A stretch of 64,000 bases of DNA from Verrucomicrobiia bacterium DG1235. GTDB lineage: Bacteria > Verrucomicrobiota > Verrucomicrobiia > Opitutales > Opitutaceae. The position numbers were made by a program, and so were the translations under genes. Below are positions 35,916 to 44,629 of the stretch, in pieces; position 1 is the first letter of the stretch; each line of letters begins with the position of its first letter. The stretch lies in NCBI GenBank assembly GCA_000155695.1, contig DS990592.1:3271973-3335972 (forward strand), read 5' to 3'. Under the pieces are notes generated by a model that was given only the letters and a program-made list of their open reading frames with translations, was not told where the DNA came from and did no database searches.

Positions 35916-36695
35916 ATGACACTTCGCCGCGCCCCTCTCATCGCCGTCTTCCTGATCAACAGCTTGATTCCCTATGCGGCAACCGCCCAGGAACTCGACG
36001 TCCTGAAGGACACCACTCACCGTTGGATACAAACGCGAAATCGAATATCGAAAGATAAAAGCGATTGGATTGCGGAAAAAGAACTCCTTCAAGGATCTAT
36101 CGACACTCTCACGTCAACTGAGGAAATCTTCACAGACAATGTCGAAATCCTACAAATGCAGAGCAGCGATCTCGCCAAGAAAATAGAGGAAGCAAATTCG
36201 CAAGTAGCTTCCTTCGTACAAACAAACGAGTTCATAAAGTCCCATGTAACCGTATACGAAAAAAGGATACAAGATCTTGCCAAACGCTTGCCAACCCCAC
36301 TCGTCGACGAAATCAGGCCACTTCTTCGAAAAATCCCAAGCGAAGAAAACGATTCCACTCCGACCCCAAATCGCCTGCAAAACGTAATCGCGATCTCCAC
36401 CCTCATAGACGAATTCAACAACGACTTAACCCTTGCCCACACTATCAAAACCCTCGAAGACGGTAGCGCGATAGAAGTCCGAGTCCTCTACTGGGGACTA
36501 GCCGGAGCCTACGCCTCAAACACCGACGGAACGAATGCATGGATCATCACCCCCGCCCAAGGAGAGTGGACGTGGAACGACGCTCTCGACAACGCTCCCG
36601 CTATAAAAAGGCTCTTCGACGTATACGACAAATCGGTTGATCCAGCCCTCGTGCAAATCCCCTTTAGCTTCCATTCTGAAGGAGGGGTCGAATGA
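35916..36695 (+). CDS. DUF3450 family periplasmic protein
   Basis: 259 residues. A signal peptide (MTLRRAPLIAVFLINSLIPYAATAQ) is followed by a coiled coil at about 35-120 and a globular C-terminal part (IEVRVLYWGLAGAYASNTDGTNAWIITPAQGEWTWNDA), the latter typical of DUF3450. In Vibrio and other Gammaproteobacteria DUF3450 genes stand directly before TtpC-type ExbB genes of the TonB2 system, the same order as here. Its stop overlaps the next start (ATGA). I start at the ATG at 35916; the open frame upstream lacks a signal peptide. Confidence 0.87.
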   Translation: MTLRRAPLIAVFLINSLIPYAATAQELDVLKDTTHRWIQTRNRISKDKSDWIAEKELLQGSIDTLTSTEEIFTDNVEILQMQSSDLAKKIEEANSQVASFVQTNEFIKSHVTVYEKRIQDLAKRLPTPLVDEIRPLLRKIPSEENDSTPTPNRLQNVIAISTLIDEFNNDLTLAHTIKTLEDGSAIEVRVLYWGLAGAYASNTDGTNAWIITPAQGEWTWNDALDNAPAIKRLFDVYDKSVDPALVQIPFSFHSEGGVE

Positions 36696-38101
36696 AACGA
36701 GCATCAGCCCTCGCCCTCCACGCGCTCGCCACCGCATCCCTTTTATTCGGACAAGCAGAAGCCGAATTCGCGGACCTTATCGAGAAAACCCAAACCAGAA
36801 TCGATCAAAGCCTTCAGGAGTACCAAAGCTTCCTCGTAGAAACCCAATCCGAGAAGCTAAAGCTCGTATCACAAATCAATACCCTAGAAAACGCCCTCGT
36901 AAAACTGCGACGCGACGAACAGGCCGCAACCCGCGACGCCAAGGAGGGAGAACTCACACTCGAAGAGCTGCAGATCCGTATCAAAGCCCTCGATACGCAA
37001 GCCCAGTATTCGCACGGCGTGCTCTCAGAATACCTCACAAACTTCGAAAGCCGCATCCACGTCTCCGAAGACCAGAACTACCTCGAACCGCTTCGCGAAA
37101 CACGCGAGCTGCTCAACAGCCAAGCAGACAATCCCGCCGAACGCCTCCCCATTCTCTTTCAAGCTCTCGACCTTGGCCTAGCGCGACAAGAATCGCTCCT
37201 CGGAGGAACACGCTTCCCTGGTCGAGCGATCACTCCAACCGGTGGCGTCAAGTCCGGCGCCATCGCCCTCGTCGGTCCCGTCGCCTTTTTCACGGCAGAC
37301 GATTCATCGGCCACCGGACCCCTCCGCTTCAACTCCGGAACGATCGAGCCCGGACTCTCCGCCATTCTTCCTGAAGACGCAGCGGCCCTAAAAAACATTA
37401 TCGAACAAGGCTCCGGACTCCTTCCGCTCGACAGCTCCCTCGGCAACGCCCTTGTTCTCAAAAAGGCAAAAGGCACTCTCACCGAACACATCGCCAAAGG
37501 AGGCTGGGTCGGCTACGCCATCCTCATCCTCGGGGCCATTTCAATACTCGTCGCCCTCTACAAGCTAATCGATCTGCGAGGAAATCGCATCCAAACTCCA
37601 GAAGACATTCGAGCAATCGCACAATCCGCCGCAAAGGGCGCCAACGAAGAAGCCAACTCCAAGATCGGATCCAAAACCGGTCCCATCGCCAACATGCTCG
37701 TTCTCGGTATCGAATTTTCAATGACAAGCCAGGAAACCCTGCTCGACGCTATGGAGTCCTGCATTCTCAGGCACCGGCCCCGCCTCGAGCGTTTCCTTCC
37801 CATTCTCGCCACCACCGCAGCAGTCGCCCCACTCATGGGACTCCTCGGCACCGTCGTCGGCATGATCAAGACGTTCACGCTTATCGAAGTCTTCGGAACC
37901 GGCGACGCCAAATCACTCTCCTCAGGTATTTCCGAAGCGCTCGTCACTACCGAGCTCGGACTCATCGTCGCCATCCCAGCCCTCATTTTCCATGGAATCT
38001 TCACCCGCATCATGCGCAGCCGACTAGGAACCATGGAGCAAGTCGCTGCAGACTTCAGCCGCCACCTCTTCGCTCTTAAGGAGAAAGGCGGCCAAAAATG
38101 A
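36692..38101 (+). CDS. TtpC-like MotA/TolQ/ExbB proton channel protein with periplasmic coiled-coil domain
   Basis: 469 residues. After a signal peptide (to about residue 24) comes a long periplasmic coiled coil (25-150) and a small beta domain (LARQESLLGGTRFPGRAITP ... GTIEPGLSAILP). Then three helices follow in the MotA/TolQ/ExbB fold: near 275-295 (GWVGYAILILGAISILVAL), 370-395 and 415-440, with APLMGLLGTVVGMIKTF and the conserved Thr-rich LSSGISEALVTTELGL. This layout matches Vibrio TtpC, an extra ExbB-like member required by the TonB2 system. GAAGGAGGGG provides a good ribosome binding site. It overlaps both neighbours by four bases. Confidence 0.9.
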   Translation: MKRASALALHALATASLLFGQAEAEFADLIEKTQTRIDQSLQEYQSFLVETQSEKLKLVSQINTLENALVKLRRDEQAATRDAKEGELTLEELQIRIKALDTQAQYSHGVLSEYLTNFESRIHVSEDQNYLEPLRETRELLNSQADNPAERLPILFQALDLGLARQESLLGGTRFPGRAITPTGGVKSGAIALVGPVAFFTADDSSATGPLRFNSGTIEPGLSAILPEDAAALKNIIEQGSGLLPLDSSLGNALVLKKAKGTLTEHIAKGGWVGYAILILGAISILVALYKLIDLRGNRIQTPEDIRAIAQSAAKGANEEANSKIGSKTGPIANMLVLGIEFSMTSQETLLDAMESCILRHRPRLERFLPILATTAAVAPLMGLLGTVVGMIKTFTLIEVFGTGDAKSLSSGISEALVTTELGLIVAIPALIFHGIFTRIMRSRLGTMEQVAADFSRHLFALKEKGGQK

Positions 38102-38613
38102 GCCCGGACTGGCTCAGACCCGTCTGGGAAATCATCCACAGCGGCGGTCCCATCATGATCGCCCTCGGCTTGATCGCCTTCCTGCTCTACCGAAATATCC
38201 TGGGACTTTTCCTCTTCACCAGTCGACTCGACGCCCACGCCAGCTTCTTCTCCCACACCCAAGAACGCACCCGCAACGCCGTGCAGGACTTTCGGGACAA
38301 CCTCTCCCAGCTTGTCCGCACCCAGCTCAAGTACGCCAATGTGCTCATCGCTGCCGCCCCCCTACTCGGTCTCCTCGGTACCGTTATCGGAATGCTGGAT
38401 ACATTCAAAGGCATTGGAGCCGAAGCCGGGCAAGACACCACCAAAGCCGTAGCCGACGGCGTAAAAGTCGCCCTCATCACCACCCAGACCGGACTTATGA
38501 TCGCCATTTTCGGCCTCCTTCTCACACAGGTCATTAGCCGTATCTACCGGTCAAAAGACCTGCAGCTTCTCGAACTCGAAATCCAGACCATGAAACGAAA
38601 CCTCTCCTCATGA
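38098..38613 (+). CDS. exbB: ExbB proton channel subunit
   Basis: 171 residues with three helices and the standard ExbB/TolQ text: [42 protein letters not shown] and [23 protein letters not shown]. ExbB and ExbD form the pentamer-dimer motor that uses the proton gradient to energise TonB. It starts inside the end of the TtpC-like gene and ends inside the start of exbD, so translation of the three is coupled. Confidence 0.93.
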   Translation: MSPDWLRPVWEIIHSGGPIMIALGLIAFLLYRNILGLFLFTSRLDAHASFFSHTQERTRNAVQDFRDNLSQLVRTQLKYANVLIAAAPLLGLLGTVIGMLDTFKGIGAEAGQDTTKAVADGVKVALITTQTGLMIAIFGLLLTQVISRIYRSKDLQLLELEIQTMKRNLSS

Positions 38614-39011
38614 GACGCCGCAAATCAGTCAACGACCAGAGCGACAACGTCGATATCAACCTCTCCCCGATGATCGACTGCATATTCATCCTGCTCATCT
38701 TCTTTATCGTAACCACCGTCTTCATCGAAGAAAGCGGCATCGAGGTCAACAAGCCACAAGCCGCCTCAGCGCAAGCCCTCGACAAAAACTCCATCCTTAT
38801 CGCTATATCCGACGGAGACAACGTCTACTACGGAGGCGAGGAAATCGGCATCTCCGGCGTCCGCCCACGCATTCAACGTATCCTCGCCACCGAAGAATCC
38901 AACGTGATCATTCAAGCTGACGCCTCGGCAAGCCACGGCACATTCGCTCGAGTATACGGCGAGGCTAAAGCCGCAGGAGCAAAACGTATCCACTTTGCCA
39001 CTGACCAGTAA
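38610..39011 (+). CDS. exbD: ExbD/TolR biopolymer transport protein
   Basis: 133 residues: a short basic cytoplasmic tail, one helix containing the proton-carrying Asp ([23 protein letters not shown]), and a periplasmic domain ([15 protein letters not shown] ... [34 protein letters not shown]). The Asp in PMIDC corresponds to Asp25 of E. coli ExbD. Four-base overlap with exbB. Confidence 0.94.
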   Translation: MRRRKSVNDQSDNVDINLSPMIDCIFILLIFFIVTTVFIEESGIEVNKPQAASAQALDKNSILIAISDGDNVYYGGEEIGISGVRPRIQRILATEESNVIIQADASASHGTFARVYGEAKAAGAKRIHFATDQ

Positions 39012-39026
39012 CCAATAGTTAGATAC

Positions 39027-39722
39027 ATGGCCTCACTCGAACAACAGCTGCGTCGCAAAAAGCTTAGCCCGGTCACCTTCCTGGGCGGTATCGCACTTGC
39101 TGCTATCGTGTTCTTGTCAATGGGACTAACGCAGCTCGGAATCGACTTCACCCCGCCCGAAGAACCCGCTCCTCTACTCGAGTTCCACCTTCCGCCTCCT
39201 CCCCCGCCTCCCCCCGCTAAAGCCGCGCCCAAGAAAACTAAAGTATCCATCAACTTCGACCTCCCCGCCACCTCAGGACCAGCGGACGTACCCCTCGGTT
39301 TCCTTGACATCGATTTCGGCCTCACCCCAGAAAAAATAACTAAAAGCACCGTTAACGTCGATGATACCATCGAAAGCTTCCAGACCGACGGCCTAGACGA
39401 TCTCACTGTTTACGACTTCGTAGACGTGAGCGAGAAGCCTACCACAAAATACAACCCACCCCTCAATATCCCCCCTGCACTCATCAACAATACCCGCGAC
39501 CCGGTCGTATTCACCTATCTCTGTCGCATCGACACCTCCGGAAACGCAACGGATATCCATATTATCGATACAGACTTCCCAGACGCCATTCCCGTATTGG
39601 TCAGATACGTACAAAACATCCGATTTACAGTAGCGAAAATAGACGGTAAGCCCGTCAACTGCATCGTACGCAGAAAAACCACTTACTACCCTAGCTCCAC
39701 CAAGAGCCCCTTTTCCATATGA
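39027..39722 (+). CDS. tonB: TonB-like energy transducer
   Basis: 231 residues: N-terminal basic segment, one helix at 17-37 (PVTFLGGIALAAIVFLSMGL), a Pro-rich periplasmic linker (EFHLPPPPPPPPAKAAPKK), an acidic middle, and a C-terminal domain at about 140-231 with the TonB-type pattern VVFTYLCRIDTSGNATDIHII and a final strand. TonB carries the ExbB/ExbD force to outer-membrane TonB-dependent receptors. The helix lacks the usual SxxxH motif: the His position is not obvious (SPVTFLGGIA), as in several TonB2/TonB3-type proteins. Overlaps the TPR gene by four bases. Confidence 0.82.
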   Translation: MASLEQQLRRKKLSPVTFLGGIALAAIVFLSMGLTQLGIDFTPPEEPAPLLEFHLPPPPPPPPAKAAPKKTKVSINFDLPATSGPADVPLGFLDIDFGLTPEKITKSTVNVDDTIESFQTDGLDDLTVYDFVDVSEKPTTKYNPPLNIPPALINNTRDPVVFTYLCRIDTSGNATDIHIIDTDFPDAIPVLVRYVQNIRFTVAKIDGKPVNCIVRRKTTYYPSSTKSPFSI

Positions 39723-41080
39723 CCCGCGCTGCAAAAACTCTCCTGCTCGCCATCGTGCTTTGCCCCTCATTCGCCCAAGCGCGCGAGCTCGGCGAACCCG
39801 ATCTCTCCAGCGACGAATTCCAAGCCCGCTTCACCGCCAGCTATGGAGTCCTGTCCGAAAAAGAGCCACCCCTTAACGACATCGAAATCGTCATGCTGAA
39901 AAAAGTGGCTCCACTCCTGCGCATCAACAAAGTCCAGGCTCAAAACTTCCTCCAAAGCATGATCAACTCAGAGGAAAAGCACAGCGCCTCCTTCAACTAC
40001 CTGCTGGGAAATATCTACTACGAGAGCGACGAATTCCTCCTCGCCGAGACCCAATACAAAGCCGCTATCGAACGCTTCCCTGATTTCCAAAGAGCGTGGA
40101 CCAATCTCGGCGTGCTCAAGCTCCGCTCAGGCGACACCAAGAGCGCCCTAATCTCCTTCGTAAAGGCCATCGAACTGGGCGATACCAAAGGCCAAACCTT
40201 CGGCATGCTAGGCTATTGCCACTACGCCGAAGGCAACTACATCTCCGCCGAAGTCGCCTACAATCGCGCCGTGCTCGCCGAGCCCGACAACCTCGACTGG
40301 CTCGAAGGAAAAGCCCAAACCTATCTCAAGGCAGAACGCTACGTCGAAGCCATCCGCATGCAGGACGAACTCATCGCCCGCCGCCCACGCCACGCCGAGT
40401 ACTGGCTCGCCCAGACAAACGCCTACCTCGGCCAAAAGGACCTCGCTCGCGCCGCCCGAAATCTCGAAATCGTCCGTTCGCTCGGCGCCGCAGATTTCAA
40501 GTCCCTTTATCTACTCGGAGGTCTTTACGTGAAACTCGAAATGCCGGGCACCGCGCGGGAAGCCTACCTGCAAGCCGCCCAGCTCGCGCGCCCCTCCGAC
40601 GTCAAGTTTCTCATCGAGGCCGCCAGGCTTTTCGCCCAAAACGAGGAAATTGAAAGCGCACGGGAACTCTTCAATCTCATCGACCTATCAGGAACCGACC
40701 TCGCCGCCCAAGACCGACGCGACTACAAAGTAATCGAAGCGGACCTCGCAGCCTTCGACGGGGACACGACGAGAGCTATCAGTCTCCTTCAAGAAGCCGA
40801 GCAAATCGACCCCATGTACGGACTCGTACTCATCAAGCTCGCTCGCCTGCACTCCAGCCAAAACAACAGAGACAAGGCCTACATGCTCCTCGATCGAGCA
40901 GAGAAAGATTCTGAATTTGAATACAATTCCCTCATCACCCGAGTCAAACTCCTCATCGAAGAAGAGCGCTTCGCAGAATCCCAAGTCTATGTCGGAAGAG
41001 CGCTAAAACTAAATTCAAGCGAAACGGTCCAAACCCTCTACCAACAAATCGAAAACGCCGCCAAGGCTGACCGTTCCTAA
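39719..41080 (+). CDS. Exported tetratricopeptide repeat protein
   Basis: 453 residues with a signal peptide (MTRAAKTLLLAIVLCPSFAQA) and at least seven TPR units from about residue 88 to 430; clear ones are SFNYLLGNIYYESDEFLLAETQYKAAIERFP, WTNLGVLKLRSGDTKSALISFVKAIEL and MLGYCHYAEGNYISAEVAYNRAVLAEP. TPR proteins of this kind end DUF3450-TtpC-ExbB-ExbD-TonB operons in Vibrio and relatives. It probably gives protein contacts in the periplasm. Its stop codon overlaps the stop of the convergent nucleotidyltransferase gene by four bases, with no terminator between. Confidence 0.9.
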   Translation: MTRAAKTLLLAIVLCPSFAQARELGEPDLSSDEFQARFTASYGVLSEKEPPLNDIEIVMLKKVAPLLRINKVQAQNFLQSMINSEEKHSASFNYLLGNIYYESDEFLLAETQYKAAIERFPDFQRAWTNLGVLKLRSGDTKSALISFVKAIELGDTKGQTFGMLGYCHYAEGNYISAEVAYNRAVLAEPDNLDWLEGKAQTYLKAERYVEAIRMQDELIARRPRHAEYWLAQTNAYLGQKDLARAARNLEIVRSLGAADFKSLYLLGGLYVKLEMPGTAREAYLQAAQLARPSDVKFLIEAARLFAQNEEIESARELFNLIDLSGTDLAAQDRRDYKVIEADLAAFDGDTTRAISLLQEAEQIDPMYGLVLIKLARLHSSQNNRDKAYMLLDRAEKDSEFEYNSLITRVKLLIEEERFAESQVYVGRALKLNSSETVQTLYQQIENAAKADRS

Positions 41081-41658
41081 TTTTCAGTATCCCTATCCAA
41101 GATACAACCTGCGTGTTCGACCTCGAGAAAACGAGCACCCACATTCTCCTCTATTATCCCCTTCGCTCCCTTATCGCCTTTAAGCTGTCCCAAACCCTCA
41201 AAGCAGCTCCGAGGAAAGCACACCGGATGCCCCCGCTGTCCCTCGAAGCAAGGCACTACAATTCGCTCTCCCTTCTCCTCGTAAAACGCCTCGCACACCT
41301 TTCGCGTCTCCGCTTCCCGCAACTCCCCCAAATCGCCTAGCGAAATCAGGCAACCCTCTAACTCCTTATCGACCAGAGCGCTTACCCCAAACGCCAAGCT
41401 CGAGCCCATCCCTTCCTCAAAATTCGGATTCACCACAAATCGAACCGGCAAGCCACTCAGAGCGGTCTTCACCCGCTCTGCCTCATGGCCTAAAACCACT
41501 ACAATCTCCCGCAAGCCAAGCCCCAAAAACGGTCGCACCGAGCGTGATACAAGAAATTCCCCACCCATCGTATCCAAAAGTTTATTACGCTTCCCGAATC
41601 TTCGTGACATCCCTGCTGCCAAAATCACCGCGCTCAAATCCGAAAACCCATCGCTCAT
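41077..41658 (-). CDS. MobA/MocA-like nucleotidyltransferase
   Basis: 193 residues. The N-terminal LSAVILAAGMSRRFGKRNKLL is the NTP-binding signature of the MobA-like NTP transferase fold; IVVVLGHEAERVKTAL, NPNFEEGMGSSL and GQRGHPVCFPRS match the MocA branch, which attaches CMP to molybdopterin for the xanthine dehydrogenase family. The second signature normally reads GDMP or GDQP but here is SLGDLGELREAE, so the residue after Asp differs. Stop-start overlap with the upstream xdhC gene (ATGA) supports a joint role in maturation of molybdenum hydroxylases. Confidence 0.85.
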   Translation of the reverse strand: MSDGFSDLSAVILAAGMSRRFGKRNKLLDTMGGEFLVSRSVRPFLGLGLREIVVVLGHEAERVKTALSGLPVRFVVNPNFEEGMGSSLAFGVSALVDKELEGCLISLGDLGELREAETRKVCEAFYEEKGERIVVPCFEGQRGHPVCFPRSCFEGLGQLKGDKGAKGIIEENVGARFLEVEHAGCILDRDTEN

Positions 41659-42620
41659 CGCTTCGCGTTCCGCTCCCGAATCAGCTGCGCCACAATACTC
41701 ACCGCAATCTCCGCTGGCGTCTTACTCCCGATATCGATTCCCACTGGACCAAAGATTCGCTCCAGTGTCTCCGCTTCGAAACCTAGCTTTCCCAAGCGAC
41801 GCAACCGAGCCGCATGGCTCTTCTTGCTACCGAGAGCTCCGATGTATCCACAACCTGTAGACAAGGCCGCCGTCAACGCTTGATCGTCGATCTTCGGATC
41901 GTGCGTAATCGCCACCAAAGCATCCTCTCCACCTAAAGCATATCGCTTCAGGGCTACTTCCGGCCACTCCACACGGATCTCGTCCGGAGAAAACTGAAAC
42001 CGATCTTCCCGCGCGTAATGCTCCCTCGGATCAATCACTACCACCTCATACTGCAACATCTTGGCAGCAGACGCGAGATGCAGCGCAATATGAGACGCCC
42101 CAATAACAAAAAGCCGCTTTCTTCGCCCAAGAAAACGATACAACACTCGTTCCCCGTCCTCCGAAACCTCATAGGTCTCCTGCCGCAAGTCGTCGCCAAA
42201 TTTCAATGTATCCGATTTTTCGCTACTCCTCCAAACGCAAGGAGTATGCTCGTCTAACGCTTTCACGACTTGATCGACAAAAGACTCATCCGATCCTTCC
42301 CGCAAATGCGGAGCCGGTTCAATACGCACCTCGATCGACCCGCCGCAAGAAAGCTCGATCTCCCACGGAAACCCCTCACCTGGGCCAAACCTTAGCCAAC
42401 GCGTCTCACCGTCACTTAAGCAACTCTTCGCCGCCTCGATCACCTCGTGCTCCACACAGCCCGCGCTTACCGAACCAATGAAGCGAACCCCATCCTCATG
42501 AATCGCCAGCACAGAGCCCACCCCGCGAGGCGATGGCTTGCTCGCCCGCACCACAGTCGCCAGCGCGAAGCGCTCCCGATCTACAAACCACTTGCGAAGC
42601 TGAGGCCAAATATCCTGCAT
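41655..42620 (-). CDS. xdhC: XdhC/CoxI family molybdenum cofactor maturation protein
   Basis: 321 residues. XdhC proteins bind molybdenum cofactor and help its sulfuration and insertion into xanthine dehydrogenase-type enzymes. N-terminal domain: FALATVVRASKPSPRGVGSVLAI and VSAGCVEHEVI; C-terminal Rossmann domain: RLFVIGASHIALHLASAAKMLQYEVVVIDPRE, then AITHDPKIDDQAL, GYIGALGSKK and GPVGIDIGSKTPAEIAVSIVAQ, all family hallmarks. The gene lies seven bases after the antiporter gene and overlaps the MocA-like gene. The target dehydrogenase is not in the window. Confidence 0.93.
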   Translation of the reverse strand: MQDIWPQLRKWFVDRERFALATVVRASKPSPRGVGSVLAIHEDGVRFIGSVSAGCVEHEVIEAAKSCLSDGETRWLRFGPGEGFPWEIELSCGGSIEVRIEPAPHLREGSDESFVDQVVKALDEHTPCVWRSSEKSDTLKFGDDLRQETYEVSEDGERVLYRFLGRRKRLFVIGASHIALHLASAAKMLQYEVVVIDPREHYAREDRFQFSPDEIRVEWPEVALKRYALGGEDALVAITHDPKIDDQALTAALSTGCGYIGALGSKKSHAARLRRLGKLGFEAETLERIFGPVGIDIGSKTPAEIAVSIVAQLIRERNAKR

Positions 42621-42626
42621 AGAAAG

Positions 42627-44465
42627 CTAGCTAACAGCGGGTTCAACCACCGCGAGTTCCTTGCTTTGCTTGCCAAAGAACCAGAGAAAACCGCCCACAG
42701 CGATTGGATACAAAACGTAGAACGTCCAAACCGGCATGCCATAAGACACGGATGCGTAGCCAAACACGCAAGAGAAGGCCACTGTCGCGAGCGCGTAATA
42801 CAATTGAGTATTCACATGGGCAATGTGATCGCAGCCAGAAGAGACCGACGAAAGCACAGTCGTATCACTGATCGGACTACAGTGATCGCCAAAAATCGAG
42901 CCATCCAAAATGGCCGCCGCTGTCAGCAGGAAGATTATAAAATACTCCGGCTGCAAAGCCCCCATATCAACCGCTAGCGGCAAGAGAATCGGAATCAGGA
43001 TACCCATCGTCGCCCAGCTCGATCCAGTGGCGAAAGACATCACCCCCGCCACCACAAAAGTCAGCAGTGGCAACATCCAGATCGGCAAGCTGCCACCAAG
43101 CATCGCGATGAGATACTGAGCCGTACCAAGCGAATCGCAAATCTCCCGCATCGACCACGCCATCGCGAGAATGAAAATAGCCAGCCACATTGTAGAGATG
43201 CCCTTCCTGTAGGAACGAACTCCATCGCCAATCTTTATCACTCCCTGAAAAAGTGGCAACAGTACCGCCACCGCTCCCGCGACTAAAGAAGAAATCAGCA
43301 TCGCAGGCATCGCGCCAGCCTCGCTCTCACCAGTTGGATCGTAAACCGCAGCCCCAAAGATCGCCCGAATCCCATCCATGCTGGTGTACGAAAGAGTTTC
43401 GCCTGCAGCCTCCAACCGATCGGATCCCAGTATCAAAATTCCAATTACAATCCCTATCATCAAAACAGCCACCGGAACCGCAGCGTTATACCAGCGGGGC
43501 TTGACTTCCGCTTTCTCCATAGCTCTTGACTCAGCTTGAAAACCGACCTTCGAATGCCCATCACCCACAACCTTGCCTTCATGAAACGCGCGACGCTCTG
43601 CCTGTAACATGGGGCCAAAGTCACGCCCGGACACGGAGGTCATGAAAACGAAAACCAAAGTGCCAATACAATAAAATCGCATCGGCAGCATCGCCACGAG
43701 TATGCCGTATCCAGAAAGTCCTACACCTTGCTGCTCAGCCACTCCTCCCAACAGGCTCACCTCAAACGCCACCCAAGTAGACAACAAAGCAAGCCCCGCC
43801 ACCGGCGCCGTCGTCGAGTCGACGATGTACGCGAGCTTCTCGCGAGAGATCTTCCACCGGTCCGACAACTTCTGCATCGTAGTGCCGACTACCACCGCAT
43901 TCGAGTAATCATCGAAGAAAAGCATCAAGCCACTCAGGCCTATGGTCACCTTCGTTCGGCGACGCCCTTTGGCGAATCGCGTCATCACTTGAACCAAGCC
44001 ATCCAAGCCGCCGCTTCGAGACATCACCTGCACCATGCCCACTAGCGAAATGAGAAACAGAATGATCATCACATTGAACTCCTGCAGAGCCGGCTTGATC
44101 AGAAAGTCATTCACTCCGAGCACCGCGGTCGCCAATGGATTTAGCCCGTACGACAAAAAGGATCCCAGGGCGAACGCTGATACCAACGCCCCAACCATGG
44201 TCCGGAAAAAAGCGGCGATCATCACCGCTAGCAAAGGCGGCAATAGTGATGTCCAGTGTCCCTTGACTTGCACCTCGCGAGCCCCCTCCCGCAAATAGTC
44301 GATAAAGGACCAATCCGCTCCCGAAACCGCCAAGGAGGACGACCCCGCCACTTGATCTACCTCTTGAGTGATCGGCACGATCGCCAGAAACGAGCACACC
44401 CCTAGCAGGGTCAGAAAAAATGCGAGCCAACGCTTCGGGCGCAGCCAAGTCGGAAGTTCTTTCAT
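42627..44465 (-). CDS. NhaC-type Na+/H+ antiporter
   Basis: 612 residues, with about 12-14 membrane helices. Family motifs are IGLSGLMLFFDDYSNAVVVGTTMQKLSDR and the C-terminal ATGSSWATMGILIPILLPL ... ILDGSIFGDHCSPISDTTVLSSVSSGCDHI. The GDHCSPISDTT loop is diagnostic of the NhaC/ion transporter superfamily. I start at the ATG at 44465 (MKELPTWLRPKRW); the open frame to 44510 adds a doubtful segment. It is the first gene of a minus-strand run with xdhC and the MocA-like gene; whether the antiporter (or an organic-acid transporter of this fold) feeds that pathway is unclear. Confidence 0.9.
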   Translation of the reverse strand: MKELPTWLRPKRWLAFFLTLLGVCSFLAIVPITQEVDQVAGSSSLAVSGADWSFIDYLREGAREVQVKGHWTSLLPPLLAVMIAAFFRTMVGALVSAFALGSFLSYGLNPLATAVLGVNDFLIKPALQEFNVMIILFLISLVGMVQVMSRSGGLDGLVQVMTRFAKGRRRTKVTIGLSGLMLFFDDYSNAVVVGTTMQKLSDRWKISREKLAYIVDSTTAPVAGLALLSTWVAFEVSLLGGVAEQQGVGLSGYGILVAMLPMRFYCIGTLVFVFMTSVSGRDFGPMLQAERRAFHEGKVVGDGHSKVGFQAESRAMEKAEVKPRWYNAAVPVAVLMIGIVIGILILGSDRLEAAGETLSYTSMDGIRAIFGAAVYDPTGESEAGAMPAMLISSLVAGAVAVLLPLFQGVIKIGDGVRSYRKGISTMWLAIFILAMAWSMREICDSLGTAQYLIAMLGGSLPIWMLPLLTFVVAGVMSFATGSSWATMGILIPILLPLAVDMGALQPEYFIIFLLTAAAILDGSIFGDHCSPISDTTVLSSVSSGCDHIAHVNTQLYYALATVAFSCVFGYASVSYGMPVWTFYVLYPIAVGGFLWFFGKQSKELAVVEPAVS

Positions 44466-44510
44466 AAACGAAACGAGGCTTAGCAAAAACGCGAACCGCG
44501 CCACGGGCAA

Positions 44511-44529
44511 ACCGTTAATGATAAACGGT
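44511..44529. promoter_or_regulatory. Inverted repeat upstream of the antiporter
   Basis: ACCGTT and AACGGT pair around AATGATA, 46-64 bases before the antiporter start codon. The place fits an operator or promoter-proximal site; the repeat is short. Confidence 0.3.
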
Positions 44530-44571
44530 CAGAACTCCCCAACCATTTGCCCTATCGCAGCTCCCAAAACG

Positions 44572-44605
44572 AAAAAACCCTCACAGCCACTAAGCCGTAA
44601 GGGTT
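44572..44605 (-). terminator. Terminator of the first PFK gene
   Basis: A 12-bp stem with G-T pairs (AACCCTCACAGC at 44576, GCCGTAAGGGTT to 44605) is followed on the minus strand by a T-run (A-run at 44572-44577). It lies 25 bases past the PFK stop. Confidence 0.8.
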
Positions 44606-44629
44606 CTGAAAATCCGCTGAGTCGAGCGA

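Noticed and set aside
36637-37374. Plus-strand frame of 245 codons overlapping the TtpC-like gene
   Set aside because: Arg/Pro-rich product, entirely inside DUF3450 and TtpC-like coding sequence in another frame, without any family similarity.
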